From Streptomyces drozdowiczii (GTDB lineage Bacteria > Actinomycetota > Actinomycetes > Streptomycetales > Streptomycetaceae), in the NCBI RefSeq assembly GCF_026167665.1, contig NZ_CP098740.1, forward strand, positions 4,898,001-4,962,000: a stretch of 64,000 bases of DNA, written 5' to 3'. This document shows, piece after piece, positions 1-7,069 of this stretch (positions are counted from its first letter, which is position 1; every line of letters starts with the position of its first letter). The translations under genes and the position numbers were made by a program. The notes under the pieces are model-generated. The model ran no database searches and had not been told where the DNA came from. It was given only the letters and a program-made list of their open reading frames with translations.

Positions 1-458
1 GCGGTGATGTACGCGTGACTCGCCTCGTCGATGCGCCGGCCGAGCGCGGCGAAGTCCTCCACGGCCTTGCGGGCGGCCGGCGAACTGTCGACCGCGGTGA
101 TGGTCTCGATGGAGATCTTGAGGTCGCGCTGAGCGGTGTCCAGCTCGTAGAACGCCTCGGCGGCGGCGTCCTTCGCCGCCTGCGCCTCGGCCCGCTGGCT
201 CTCACCGCGCCCGCCGAACCACCGCCGCGTACCGCCGCCGGTGACGGCGAGGGGAAGGGCGGCGGCGAGGAGGGGCAGGGGCGCGAGGACGAGAACGCAC
301 AGGTCGCGCAGGTGGGTGGCGCGGTGGGCGGTGGCGGGCCGACCATCCGGGCCGGGAACGGACCGGGCACCCGGATCCGCCCCCACCGCACGACGCCGAC
401 TCCGCTCCCGGACCGCTCCGGCGATATCCGCCTGCGGCTGCGCGTCTGTCGCCGTCAC
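1..458 (-). CDS. Hypothetical membrane protein (3' end outside window)
   Basis: Not recognised. The frame is open from a GTG at 458 to the window edge, so only the N-terminal 152 residues are present. The first ~50 residues are charged and Arg-rich. Residues ~53-73 form one hydrophobic segment (CVLVLAPLPLLAAALPLAVTG). After it comes an Ala/Glu-rich helical stretch rich in charged heptads, likely a coiled coil, containing DTAQRDLKISIETITAVDSS. This suggests a single-pass protein with a soluble helical domain. It lies on the same strand as the DUF4097 lipoprotein gene, about 105 bases downstream of it. The codon pattern (GC at third positions) supports it as coding; the start is the first GTG in the open frame after an in-frame break. 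Confidence 0.6.
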   Translation of the reverse strand, partial: MTATDAQPQADIAGAVRERSRRRAVGADPGARSVPGPDGRPATAHRATHLRDLCVLVLAPLPLLAAALPLAVTGGGTRRWFGGRGESQRAEAQAAKDAAAEAFYELDTAQRDLKISIETITAVDSSPAARKAVEDFAALGRRIDEASHAYIT

Positions 459-564
459 ATGCCTCTCCCGTGCCGTTCCGCCCTGCCGGATACATTCTCC
501 CACCAGTAAGGACGAACACAGGTGCCGGTTAGTTCACGGCTGGCGCGACGACCGCGCCGATTTC

Positions 565-1332
565 TCAGCCGGCGTGCCGGACGGCGACCCCGCCGTTGTC
601 GCTGTGGGCCTTCACGACGTGCCGGCTGCCGTCGCTGCGCGGCACCTTCACGTCGACGTGCCCGTTGTCGGCCGACGCGGAGACGGCGTACGCGGTCTTG
701 CCGGCGGGCAGGTCGATGGCGATGCGCCCGTTGTCGCTGACGGTGTCCACGAGGTCCGGGACGCGGGTGAGATCGAGATCCACGGACCCGTTGTCCGACC
801 GCGCCACCACGGACCGCGAGGAGACCCGCTCGGCGCGTACGGACCCGTTGTCGCTCTTCAGGTCGAGGGGCCCGCTGACGTCCCGGACGACGACGCCGCC
901 GTTGTCGGAGTACAGCTTGAGCGGGGTGGTGAACCTGGACGCGGTGACCTTCCCGTTGTCCGCGTCCACGGTCAGCGCGAGCCCGCGAGGCACCTTCACG
1001 GTGTGGCGGGCCTCGCAGTTGCTGATCATCGCCTTGCACTTCACGCGGAGGGTGAGCGTGTCCCCCTCCAGCTTCCACACGGGGTCCGGCCCGCTCCCGA
1101 GGACGACCCACCCGTCGACCCTCCGGGTCACCTCGACCTCGTCGACATCGGCCGGAACGACGTCCACGGTGGAGTTCTCCGCGTCGATGGTCAGCGCCTT
1201 CCCCCCGTACGCGAACGACCTGTGCTCGACGGGCGCGTCGTCCACGTCCGCGCTCCCGCACCCGGCGAGCGCCGCGACGAGCAGAACGGTGCCCGCGACG
1301 GCCACGAACGCGCTGCGATTACGGATGGTCAT
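565..1332 (-). CDS. DUF4097 family beta-strand repeat lipoprotein
   Basis: 255 residues. N-terminal signal peptide with a lipobox (VAALAGC, Cys25), so the protein is predicted to be anchored to the outer face of the membrane. The rest is a right-handed beta-repeat domain of the DUF4097 type, with an SDNG or DNG turn recurring about every 20 residues (DNGKVTA, SDNGGVVV, SDNGSVRA, SDNGSVDL, SDNGRIAI, ADNGHVDV, SDNGGVAV). In the DNA this appears as a repeated CCGTTGTC octamer. ATG at 1332. Function of the family is unknown; some members sit next to anti-sigma or stress systems, but no such partner is visible here. Confidence 0.85.
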   Translation of the reverse strand: MTIRNRSAFVAVAGTVLLVAALAGCGSADVDDAPVEHRSFAYGGKALTIDAENSTVDVVPADVDEVEVTRRVDGWVVLGSGPDPVWKLEGDTLTLRVKCKAMISNCEARHTVKVPRGLALTVDADNGKVTASRFTTPLKLYSDNGGVVVRDVSGPLDLKSDNGSVRAERVSSRSVVARSDNGSVDLDLTRVPDLVDTVSDNGRIAIDLPAGKTAYAVSASADNGHVDVKVPRSDGSRHVVKAHSDNGGVAVRHAG

Positions 1333-1461
1333 GGTGATCAGGTCCCCCTGGGCCGGCGCTGCGATGTGCCCCTACGGTAGGCAGCGCGGCCCCACTCGGA
1401 CGATCCGGACGGCTACCGTCTCCGGGGTGGGGCTATCCCCCGTAAGCCCACCCCGAACCGA

Positions 1462-1490
1462 TTGTCGACATGCCCCGGGAGCCATGTAAC
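1462..1490 (+). promoter_or_regulatory. Likely promoter of tRNA-Val
   Basis: TTGTCG (1462-1467) and TGTAAC (1485-1490) are separated by 17 bases and end 16 bases before the mature tRNA 5' end. This fits a housekeeping sigma promoter with a short leader. Confidence 0.45.
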
Positions 1491-1506
1491 CTGTTCCTTC
1501 ATCCAC

Positions 1507-1578
1507 GGGTGCGTAGCTCAGGGGTAGAGCGCTGCTCTTACAAAGCAGATGTCGGCGGTTCGAAACCGTCCGCGCCCA
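1507..1578 (+). tRNA. tRNA-Val (anticodon UAC)
   Basis: Complete cloverleaf. The acceptor stem pairs GGGTGCG (1507-1513) with CGCGCCC (1571-1577); discriminator A1578 is followed by an encoded CCA at 1579-1581. The anticodon stem CTGCT/AGCAG holds the loop CTTACAA, anticodon TAC, which reads GUA (Val). The T-arm GGCGG-TTCGAAA-CCGTC is intact. The 3' half (from 1537) is the integration site of the adjacent element; the integrated copy restores a full tRNA here and leaves a 3' fragment at 4540-4583. A strong hairpin follows at once. Confidence 0.95.
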
Positions 1579-1580
1579 CC
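1537..1580 (+). repeat. attL: 44-bp tRNA 3'-end direct repeat
   Basis: Identical over 44 bases to 4540-4583. It starts in the anticodon loop (CTTACAAAG) and ends at the CC of the CCA. This is the usual attachment core of tRNA-targeting tyrosine-integrase elements; its mate closes the element about 3.0 kb away. Confidence 0.9.
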
Positions 1581-1585
1581 AGCAC

Positions 1586-1619
1586 AAAGACCCCCAGCCG
1601 ATCAAGGCTGGGGGTCTTT
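1586..1619 (+). terminator. Terminator after tRNA-Val
   Basis: Perfect 14-bp stem (1586-1599 with 1606-1619) and a 6-base loop, ending in GTCTTT. It is symmetrical and could stop transcription from both sides. A close relative of this hairpin sits at 4588-4623 beyond attR. Confidence 0.85.
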
Positions 1620-1668
1620 GACATCCACTTCCGACACCAACGGGCGCGATCACCCCCGGTCGGAACGC

Positions 1669-2723
1669 CGTGACCGCGATCCGACTGTGCCCAAGGACCT
1701 CCACCACGACACGGGGCGGGACACCGGCAACGGTCAGCAGGGCCGCGCAGCCGTGGCGGACACCATGCAGGCGGATTACGCGAAGTCCGGCGGTCGCCGC
1801 AACGCGGGTGAACGAGCGGTACAGGTTGCGGGGTTCGATCGGCCGGCCCGTGCGGGTGGTGAAGACGTAGCCCGTGTCCTCCCACTGATCACCGGCAGCC
1901 TCACGCTGAGCAGCCTGCCGCAGCCGTTCCCAGCGGAGCGGAGCGACGCACAGGGCGGGGAGAGGGAGAGTCTGTTTCCTGCGGCGCCCCTTGGGATCGT
2001 CCTCGTACGCCTCACCGCGGACACGCTGCCGCTGAGTGCGGACCCGGATCTCCCGCTTGTCGAGGACCACGTTGCCCCGCCGGAGGCCGACGATTTCGCC
2101 GCGGCGGAAGCCGAGCGCGATGGCGAGCACGAAGGCCGCGTAGAGCGGGTCTTTACGGGCCGCGGTGAGGAAGGACAGGGTCTCGTCCAGCGACCATGGG
2201 GAGAGGTCTCGCGCTTCGGCCGAGGGCGGCTCCACGAGGGTCGCCACGTTTCGCATGACGAGTTCTTCTCGGCAGGCTGCCGTCAGCGCGGTACGCAGGA
2301 CACGATGGGATTCCTTTGCGGTTGCTGCGGCGGTCTGCTGTTCCAGACGGCCGAGGAAGCGCCGGACGTCCGCGACGCTCAACGATTCGAGGCGCTTAGA
2401 GCCGAGCATGGGCACGAGGTAGAGGCGGATGTGCGTCTCGTACTTGGCGTAGGTCGTCCGCCTGCGACGCGGCTTGATGATGCTCTCCAGCCAATACGGC
2501 AGCCACTCGGAGAGCTTGGCTGACCGCGTGGGCACGGGGGCGCCCTGGTCCACCTTGGCGAGCAGGTCACGGCGCTTGGTGCCGCACTCTGACCAGTCTT
2601 GCCGTAGGCGAACTTGCTGGCGCGGGTGCCGTCCGGCTGGAGGACGTAGACCGCTGCTTGATAGCGGCCGTCCTTGCGCTTGCGCTTGGTGATGGTGCCG
2701 GCACCGTTGGGGTTGCGTTTGCG
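1669..2723 (-). pseudogene. Tyrosine recombinase (integrase) relic
   Basis: The element's integrase, broken in three ways. Residues of the N-terminal arm (NPNGAGTITKRK, DGRYQAAVYVLQPDGT) are readable at about 2723-2600. A frameshift then falls near 2597, after KFAYGKT. The main frame resumes with the core-binding domain (TYAKYETHIRLYLVPMLGSK) and the catalytic domain. Visible catalytic elements are the first Arg (LGFRRGEI), the HxxRH box (LHGVRHGCAALL) and the last His (VLGHS). The protein then diverges after RIAVT at ~1669, so the C-terminal helix with the nucleophilic Tyr is gone; the frame runs on through attL and the tRNA to 1372 as meaningless sequence. It cannot be catalytically active. 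Confidence 0.8.
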
Positions 2724-2794
2724 GTGGAGCGTCCGAGCTTCAGCCGCGCCATGACCTGGGGCACGGTAAGGAGTTCGGCGGTGGCGGTGGTCAT
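2723..2794 (-). pseudogene. Excisionase (HTH_17 type) 5' remnant
   Basis: Starts MTTATAELLTVPQVMARLKL, the usual beginning of actinomycete Xis proteins (helix-turn-helix of the MerR/HTH_17 type). After about 24 codons (at 2723) the sequence switches to integrase N-terminal coding in another frame. A deletion has therefore fused the start of xis to the start of int and removed the rest of xis. Its ATG overlaps the TGA of the preceding minus-strand remnant (ATGA), preserving the ancestral rep-xis-int layout. Confidence 0.65.
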
Positions 2795-3053
2795 GCGTCG
2801 GTTCCTTCCAGAGCGAGTTGGTCCATGAGTTCGGCGCGGTGCTCGCGGGCGGTTTCGCGGTTGTGTTGGATGTCGCGGTGGATGTTGGCGGCGAGCCAGG
2901 ATTCGCCGGGGGTGTGGCCGTTGCCGACGTAGGCCCAGTGCGCGAGGGTGAGCGTGGTGGCCTTCAGGGTGGTCGTCGGGGTCGGGGAGGCCGAGGGCTG
3001 CTCGTTGTTCTGCGGCGTGGTAGTCGGCGCAGGTCTGGCGGAGGGCGCCGAGG
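2791..3053 (-). pseudogene. C-terminal remnant of an element gene (replication-type)
   Basis: Only the last ~85 codons look genuine: LAHWAYVGNGHTPGESWLA, AANIHRDIQHNRETAREHR, then the stop overlapping xis. In actinomycete integrative elements the gene directly upstream of xis is usually the replication initiator, and this tail fits that position; assignment by sequence alone is weak. Upstream of ~3053 the frame is antisense to the GntR coding sequence, so the gene has been cut by a rearrangement. Confidence 0.4.
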
Positions 3054-4018
3054 GCACCAAGCGGCGACCGAAGTACCAACGGATCGCCAATGAGCTTCGC
3101 GACGCCATCCAGTCCGGGCAGTACCAGCCAGGAGACCGGCTTCCAGGCGAGAACGACCTCATGGCCGACCACGGCGTGGCCCGCATGACCGCGCGCCAGG
3201 CCCTCGGCGTTCTGCAAAGCGAAGGCATCGCCGAGTCACGCAAGGGCGCTGGCGTCTTCCTACGGTCGTTTCGTCCGCTGCGTCGCCAGGGGATCAAGCT
3301 GGGTGATCGCAGACCCGGTGATCGGACCCACATGACCATGGTTTTGGACCCTTACCGACTTCCTGAGGCCACTTGGCCAAGCCAGTTGGACGACAAGCCC
3401 GTCTGGATGACAGCATTCCGCTGCTCCAGTGAGAACTGCCACCGATTGTCGATCGGGTGGTCGGTCCTCAACCGCGTAAACCAGCTTTCCAGCGCGAAGC
3501 AGCTCCTACCTCAGAGCGACCTGCAATGGGAACCCTTGAGTATCCGCCGCCCCCTGTTCCCCGAAGTACCACCCGAGATTGCTGAGACGGCCAGCGAGGC
3601 TCACGCATGTCTTAGCATCGGCGCTGCTCGTGGAGCCGTAGCACTCGCTCGTTCCGTTGTGGAGGCGACAGCAAAAGCCCAGGGCATCACAGCACACGGC
3701 ATCGTCGCCAAGATCGAAACCCTTCGGGACGATGGTGTTATCAGCACCTTGACCGCAGAGACGAGCCACCAGATCCGTAGGGACGGCAACAGCATCGCGC
3801 ACGGCGACATCGGCAACGAACCGGTCTCAGTCGACGACGCTCAGGCCATCATCGACTTCATGGACGCGCTCTTGGACGACGAGGTATTCCAACGACCTGC
3901 AAAGCTCCAGAAGCTCAAGGAACGGCACAACGAACGAAAGCAGAGCAACAGTGCCGACACGCGACCAGACGGCGGGGCCGAGCTCGAAGCCTCTGCTGGC
4001 GGCGCAGAGATGCGCTGA
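2948..4018 (+). CDS. GntR winged-helix fused to DUF4145 (chimeric)
   Basis: Residues ~38-115 are a GntR DNA-binding domain (PKYQRIANELRDAIQSGQYQ, PGDRLPGENDLMADHGVARM, RKGAGVFLRSF), of the type used as copy-control regulators in integrative elements. The usual ligand-binding half is missing. From ~residue 129 (MTMVLDPYRLPEATWPS) a whole DUF4145 protein follows in frame, with the family's ASEAHACLSIGAARGAVALA and IRRDGNSIAHGD motifs. The join at about 3300-3331 looks like a deletion fusion. The DUF4145 part could be translated alone from the ATG at 3331. The true 5' start is unclear (GTG at 2948 or 3017), since this end overlaps the minus-strand remnant. DUF4145 proteins are often found near restriction and defence genes. 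Confidence 0.55.
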   Translation: MSVVAFRVVVGVGEAEGCSLFCGVVVGAGLAEGAEGTKRRPKYQRIANELRDAIQSGQYQPGDRLPGENDLMADHGVARMTARQALGVLQSEGIAESRKGAGVFLRSFRPLRRQGIKLGDRRPGDRTHMTMVLDPYRLPEATWPSQLDDKPVWMTAFRCSSENCHRLSIGWSVLNRVNQLSSAKQLLPQSDLQWEPLSIRRPLFPEVPPEIAETASEAHACLSIGAARGAVALARSVVEATAKAQGITAHGIVAKIETLRDDGVISTLTAETSHQIRRDGNSIAHGDIGNEPVSVDDAQAIIDFMDALLDDEVFQRPAKLQKLKERHNERKQSNSADTRPDGGAELEASAGGAEMR

Positions 4019-4217
4019 TCCTGCAAGCTCGTAGAAGCTCGCGCATCGGTGCTGAGTGTCTATCTGCGTGACAACGCCCACGAACATCTGCGGATCTGCA
4101 CAGACACCAACGGACTATCGTCGCAGCTGAGGGCTCCGCCGGCCCGACGTAGGGATCCGACCAAGTCGCTTCGGGACGAAGAGGTCCTGTCACCAAGGCC
4201 GGCTGTAGCGTGGGGGT

Positions 4218-4415
4218 GTGCGAAACGACCGACACGACGAACCTCTCTCCGATGAGGAACTGGAACTCTTCTTGCAGTACCTCCATCGCTTCGCCAAGCA
4301 CGACGTCGATCAGTTCGTGGTCATGGAAGTAGGCGACCCCGCCCACCCGTGCTACCTGGACCTCTCCCGGGCTCCGGCACCCGGAACCGACCCGGCTATC
4401 TACCGTCGCCCGTAG
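4218..4415 (+). CDS. Small hypothetical protein of the integrated element
   Basis: 65 residues from a GTG at 4218, acidic N-terminus followed by an amphipathic stretch (LSDEELELFLQYLHRFAKHD) and a short C-terminal half with APAPGTDPAIYRRP. Not recognised; no signal peptide or membrane segment. It lies within the attL-attR interval, about 120 bases before attR, so it probably belongs to the element. Third-position GC is consistent with coding. Confidence 0.45.
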   Translation: MRNDRHDEPLSDEELELFLQYLHRFAKHDVDQFVVMEVGDPAHPCYLDLSRAPAPGTDPAIYRRP

Positions 4416-4539
4416 CCGAACAGGGAGGCACCTGACATCCACGGCTGACATCAACAGCACCGGACGCCAACGACTCCAGGCGGGCGTAGATGTCAGCCCA
4501 AGCCTCGCGGCAGCCGCCTTCTGAGGACGTCAGGTCGAA

Positions 4540-4583
4540 CTTACAAAGCAGATGTCGGCGGTTCGAAACCGTCCGCGCCCACC
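4540..4583 (+). repeat. attR: second 44-bp tRNA 3'-end copy
   Basis: Exact match to 1537-1580. It consists of part of the anticodon loop, the T-arm and the 3' acceptor strand only, so it is not a functional tRNA. It marks the right boundary of the element. Confidence 0.9.
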
Positions 4584-4587
4584 TATA

Positions 4588-4623
4588 CGAAGGCCCCCAG
4601 CCGATCGTTGTTGGGGGCCTTCG
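4588..4623 (+). terminator. Hairpin beyond attR (probably the original tRNA terminator)
   Basis: 14-bp stem (4588-4601 with 4610-4623, one G-T pair), 8-base loop. Sequence and position mirror the hairpin at 1586-1619, including GCCCCCAGCCGATC against ACCCCCAGCCGATC and a following CATCCA. Confidence 0.75.
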
Positions 4624-4674
4624 GCATCCACATCTGCCGCGTGACCGGTCGGGCGGGTGGGGCGGGGCAGACGG

Positions 4675-5124
4675 TTACCCGAGTGGGGTGATCTCCTTCG
4701 GGCCGTAGCAAGCTGCGGGATTCCCTGTGGCCAGAGCCCAGTAGCGGTCGCCGAAGGACCAGTGCCACCATTCTGTGGGGTAGTTCACCAGCCCGGCCGC
4801 CGTTAGTGCGGAGCCCAGCCGTCTTCGGTTGGCGTGGGCTTCTTCGCTGATGTTGGCAGCGTGGGTGTAGCAGGCGCCTTCGCTCTCCTCGGGGTTCGCG
4901 TTCATCCGTGTGCCCAGGTCCAGTTCGTTGCCGTCGGCGTCGGCCAGGGTGAGGTCGACGGCCGCGCCGGCGCTGTGCGGGGCGATGTCGGGCGGTGATA
5001 CGTACCGGCTCGCTGCCGAATGGATCTGCTGGGCGGACCATTCCGGGTGGACAGCCCGCAGTTGGCTCGCGTACTCCTCGAAGTACGCCCGCTGAAGAGA
5101 AGGCGGTCGGTATGCCTTCGACAC
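4675..5124 (-). CDS. D-Ala-D-Ala dipeptidase (VanX/M15D family), N-terminally truncated
   Basis: 149 residues against ~200 for the family. The zinc site is present: PHSAGAAVDLTL supplies the first His and the Asp, and PTEWWHWSF supplies the catalytic Glu and last His. The substrate Arg motif (KAYRPPSLQRAYF) lies at residues 3-15, so about 45-50 N-terminal residues that normally precede it are missing. The frame stays open upstream (NLPTLDEIAVS) but without a good start and AGGAG. VanX-type enzymes hydrolyse D-alanyl-D-alanine. It is the first gene outside attR and is divergent from the dehydratase, so a deletion at the element border may have removed its 5' end. Confidence 0.7.
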   Translation of the reverse strand: MSKAYRPPSLQRAYFEEYASQLRAVHPEWSAQQIHSAASRYVSPPDIAPHSAGAAVDLTLADADGNELDLGTRMNANPEESEGACYTHAANISEEAHANRRRLGSALTAAGLVNYPTEWWHWSFGDRYWALATGNPAACYGPKEITPLG

Positions 5125-5184
5125 GGCGATCTCATCGAGGGTCGGTAGGTTGCTCCTGTCGACCTACTGAGCGTGGAGGGGAAC

Positions 5185-6147
5185 ATGCTGATCACCGTCG
5201 CGGATGTGGAAGCCGAGGCCGCGCGGATTGCCGCGTATGTGGTGCGGACGCCGACCGTGGCCAGTCCCGGGCTCTCCGCGTTTCTGGGGGCGCCGGTCAC
5301 CACGAAGCTGGAGCTGCTTCAGCGGACCGGGTCCTTCAAGGCGCGTGGTGCGACGGCGAAGCTTCTTGCGCTCACCGAGGCCGAGCGGGCCGCGGGGGTC
5401 GTTGCCGTGAGCGGTGGCAATCACGGCATCGCGGTCGCGGAGATGGCCGGTGCGCTGGACATCAAGGCGACCGTCGTCATGCCCCGGTCCGCCCCCGGCC
5501 GCGCCGTGGAGATCGCCGAGGCGGCCGGGGCGAGGGTGATCCTCGCCGACACGATGGGCGGCGCCTTCGCCCTCGTGGACGAACTCCAGCAGTTGGGGCT
5601 CGCGTTGGTCCACCCCTTCGATGACCCCGTCGTCGTCGCGGGCCAGGGCACGGTCGGTCTGGAGTTCGCGGAGGATGCCGGCGAGCTCACCGACGTACTC
5701 GTCAGCATCGGTGGCGGGGGACTGATCTCCGGTGTCGCTGCCGCGCTGCACGCGCGCCGGCCCGGGGTGCGGATCTGGGGCGTGGAGACCGAAGGGGCGC
5801 CGGCCATGTCGGAGGCGTTGGCCGCCGGCGGGCCGGTGCCGGTCGAACTGTCCTCGATCGTCTCGACGTTGAGCGCCCCGAGAGCCTCGCCGCTCACCTA
5901 CGAACACGTATCGGCCCTGGTCACCGATGTCCTCACCGTGACCGACGCCGTGGCCGTGCAGGGCACCCTCGACCTCGCCGACCACGCGAAGGTCTGGGCC
6001 GAGCCCGCCGCCGGATGCCTGCTGCCCGCGGCACGCCAGGTGCTCGAGCGCGTCGGGGACGGCGCCAGGCTCGGCCTGGTCGTCTGCGGCGGCAACGCGA
6101 CCACCGCCGATGTGACCGCCTGGGCCGAACGCTTCGGGCTGCGCTGA
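5185..6147 (+). CDS. Threonine/serine dehydratase-like PLP enzyme
   Basis: 320 residues, fold-type II PLP enzyme of the threonine dehydratase / serine racemase family. The PLP lysine is in the motif GSFKARGA (~residues 46-53), the phosphate loop is SIGGGGLISG, and SGGNHGIAVA is the substrate loop. No C-terminal ACT domain, so it resembles the catabolic or biodegradative type. It likely deaminates L-threonine or L-serine to a 2-oxoacid plus ammonia in the cytoplasm. The ATG at 5185 is chosen over the in-frame GTG at 5173 because GGAGGGG lies directly before it. Confidence 0.85.
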   Translation: MLITVADVEAEAARIAAYVVRTPTVASPGLSAFLGAPVTTKLELLQRTGSFKARGATAKLLALTEAERAAGVVAVSGGNHGIAVAEMAGALDIKATVVMPRSAPGRAVEIAEAAGARVILADTMGGAFALVDELQQLGLALVHPFDDPVVVAGQGTVGLEFAEDAGELTDVLVSIGGGGLISGVAAALHARRPGVRIWGVETEGAPAMSEALAAGGPVPVELSSIVSTLSAPRASPLTYEHVSALVTDVLTVTDAVAVQGTLDLADHAKVWAEPAAGCLLPAARQVLERVGDGARLGLVVCGGNATTADVTAWAERFGLR

Positions 6148-6175
6148 GCCGTACCGCACCGCGCACAATGGCCCG

Positions 6176-6562
6176 ATGACGCTGACGATTTGGGTCGATG
6201 ACTGGCAGATGCAGTGCTGCGGGGACCCCTTCGCGGCCGGGGACGTCGTGTCGTGGGCGTTGATGGAGGTCGATGCCGAGGATTACGTCGACCTCGTCGG
6301 CGAGGAGCGCGCGGAGGGGATCGACTTCCGCGAGGAGCATCACGGCGGAGAGGAGGGGGTCCCGCCGGTCCCGTTGGAGGTGGTGTCCGTCGTGGAGGTG
6401 CACTGCCGTTACGGGGCGCTTCCCGGCGCCACGGACCGGGTTCGCGGCCCCGTTCCGGGCACGACCGTGCTGGTTCCGGTCGAGGGGGCGGCGGACGGGT
6501 GGGCGAAGGCCCGGGAGGGGGTGAGCTTCGCGGGCTACCTGGTGACGGCCAGGCGGAAGTGA
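6176..6562 (+). CDS. DUF6578 family protein
   Basis: 128 residues, acidic, no signal peptide or membrane segment. Starts MTLTIWVDDWQMQCCGDPF, the opening typical of the DUF6578 family of Streptomyces (a WVDDWQMQCCG core). Two adjacent cysteines and conserved Trp residues suggest a small folded beta-rich domain. Function unknown. It follows the dehydratase gene by 28 bases on the same strand and may be co-transcribed with it. Confidence 0.7.
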   Translation: MTLTIWVDDWQMQCCGDPFAAGDVVSWALMEVDAEDYVDLVGEERAEGIDFREEHHGGEEGVPPVPLEVVSVVEVHCRYGALPGATDRVRGPVPGTTVLVPVEGAADGWAKAREGVSFAGYLVTARRK

Positions 6563-6644
6563 GAGCACGGCCGCCCGGCGGCGGTGAGGCGCGCGGCCTC
6601 GGGCTTCCTCTTGAAGATCACCGGCACACCTTAGGGCCTGCCCG

Positions 6645-6995
6645 TCACGCCTCCCCCGCCCGGGCGGCCGTGACCAGGACGGCCAGGGACGAGCGGGTCT
6701 CCTGAAGCGCGGAGATGCGGTCGTCCAGGCCCTGGAGGTGCTGTTCCAGGGTGTCCAGCTTGCACAGGGCCACCGTGCCGTCCTGCCGTACGCACGGGAG
6801 CAGGTCGCGGATGGTCCGGGTGGGCAGGCCCGCGTCGAGGAGCGAGCGGATGCGGCGAACCACGGCGGGGGCGTCGGCGTCGTAGCGGCGGTGGCCGCCG
6901 GGGAGGCGGTGCGAGGTGAGGAGGCCCTGCTCCTCGTAATACCGCAGCAGCCGGACCGAGGTGTCGGTCTCCGCGGCCAGTTCGCCGATCTTCAT
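6645..6995 (-). CDS. MerR family transcriptional regulator
   Basis: 116 residues. N-terminal MerR winged helix (MKIGELAAETDTSVRLLRYY, EEQGLLTSHRLPGGHRRYD), then a dimerisation coiled coil (residues ~75-110). One Cys in LLPCVRQDGTVALC and a second close by, but not a clear metal-binding set. ATG at 6995 is preferred: GAGG lies 8 bases before it, while the GTG at 7004 has no good site. It is divergent from the ABM monooxygenase gene, whose promoter has the long spacer on which MerR activators act, so it probably controls that gene and itself. Confidence 0.85.
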   Translation of the reverse strand: MKIGELAAETDTSVRLLRYYEEQGLLTSHRLPGGHRRYDADAPAVVRRIRSLLDAGLPTRTIRDLLPCVRQDGTVALCKLDTLEQHLQGLDDRISALQETRSSLAVLVTAARAGEA

Positions 6996-7031
6996 GTGGC
7001 GCACCTCATATGCTCCCGGCCCCGCGGACCC

Positions 7032-7063
7032 TTGAACCTCACATCGGTGTCAGATTCTAGCGT
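7032..7063 (+). promoter_or_regulatory. MerR-type promoter/operator for the ABM gene
   Basis: TTGAAC (7032-7037) and TAGCGT (7058-7063) are 20 bases apart, close to the 19-20 of MerR-activated promoters. Between them lies the imperfect dyad CTCACA-TCGG-TGTCAG. The -10 ends 6 bases before the ATG at 7070, so the mRNA is probably leaderless. Confidence 0.5.
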
Positions 7064-7069
7064 GGGGGC

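Noticed and set aside
1372..1668. C-terminal extension of the integrase frame
   Set aside because: It runs antisense through attL and the tRNA; the words match tRNA-antisense translation, not recombinase.
1470..1673. 67-codon plus-strand frame across tRNA-Val
   Set aside because: It reads through the tRNA and its terminator; no ribosome site and no conserved protein.
3260..4460. Several minus-strand open frames over the GntR-DUF4145 gene
   Set aside because: Shadows of the plus-strand coding sequence; no start signals and no recognisable domains.
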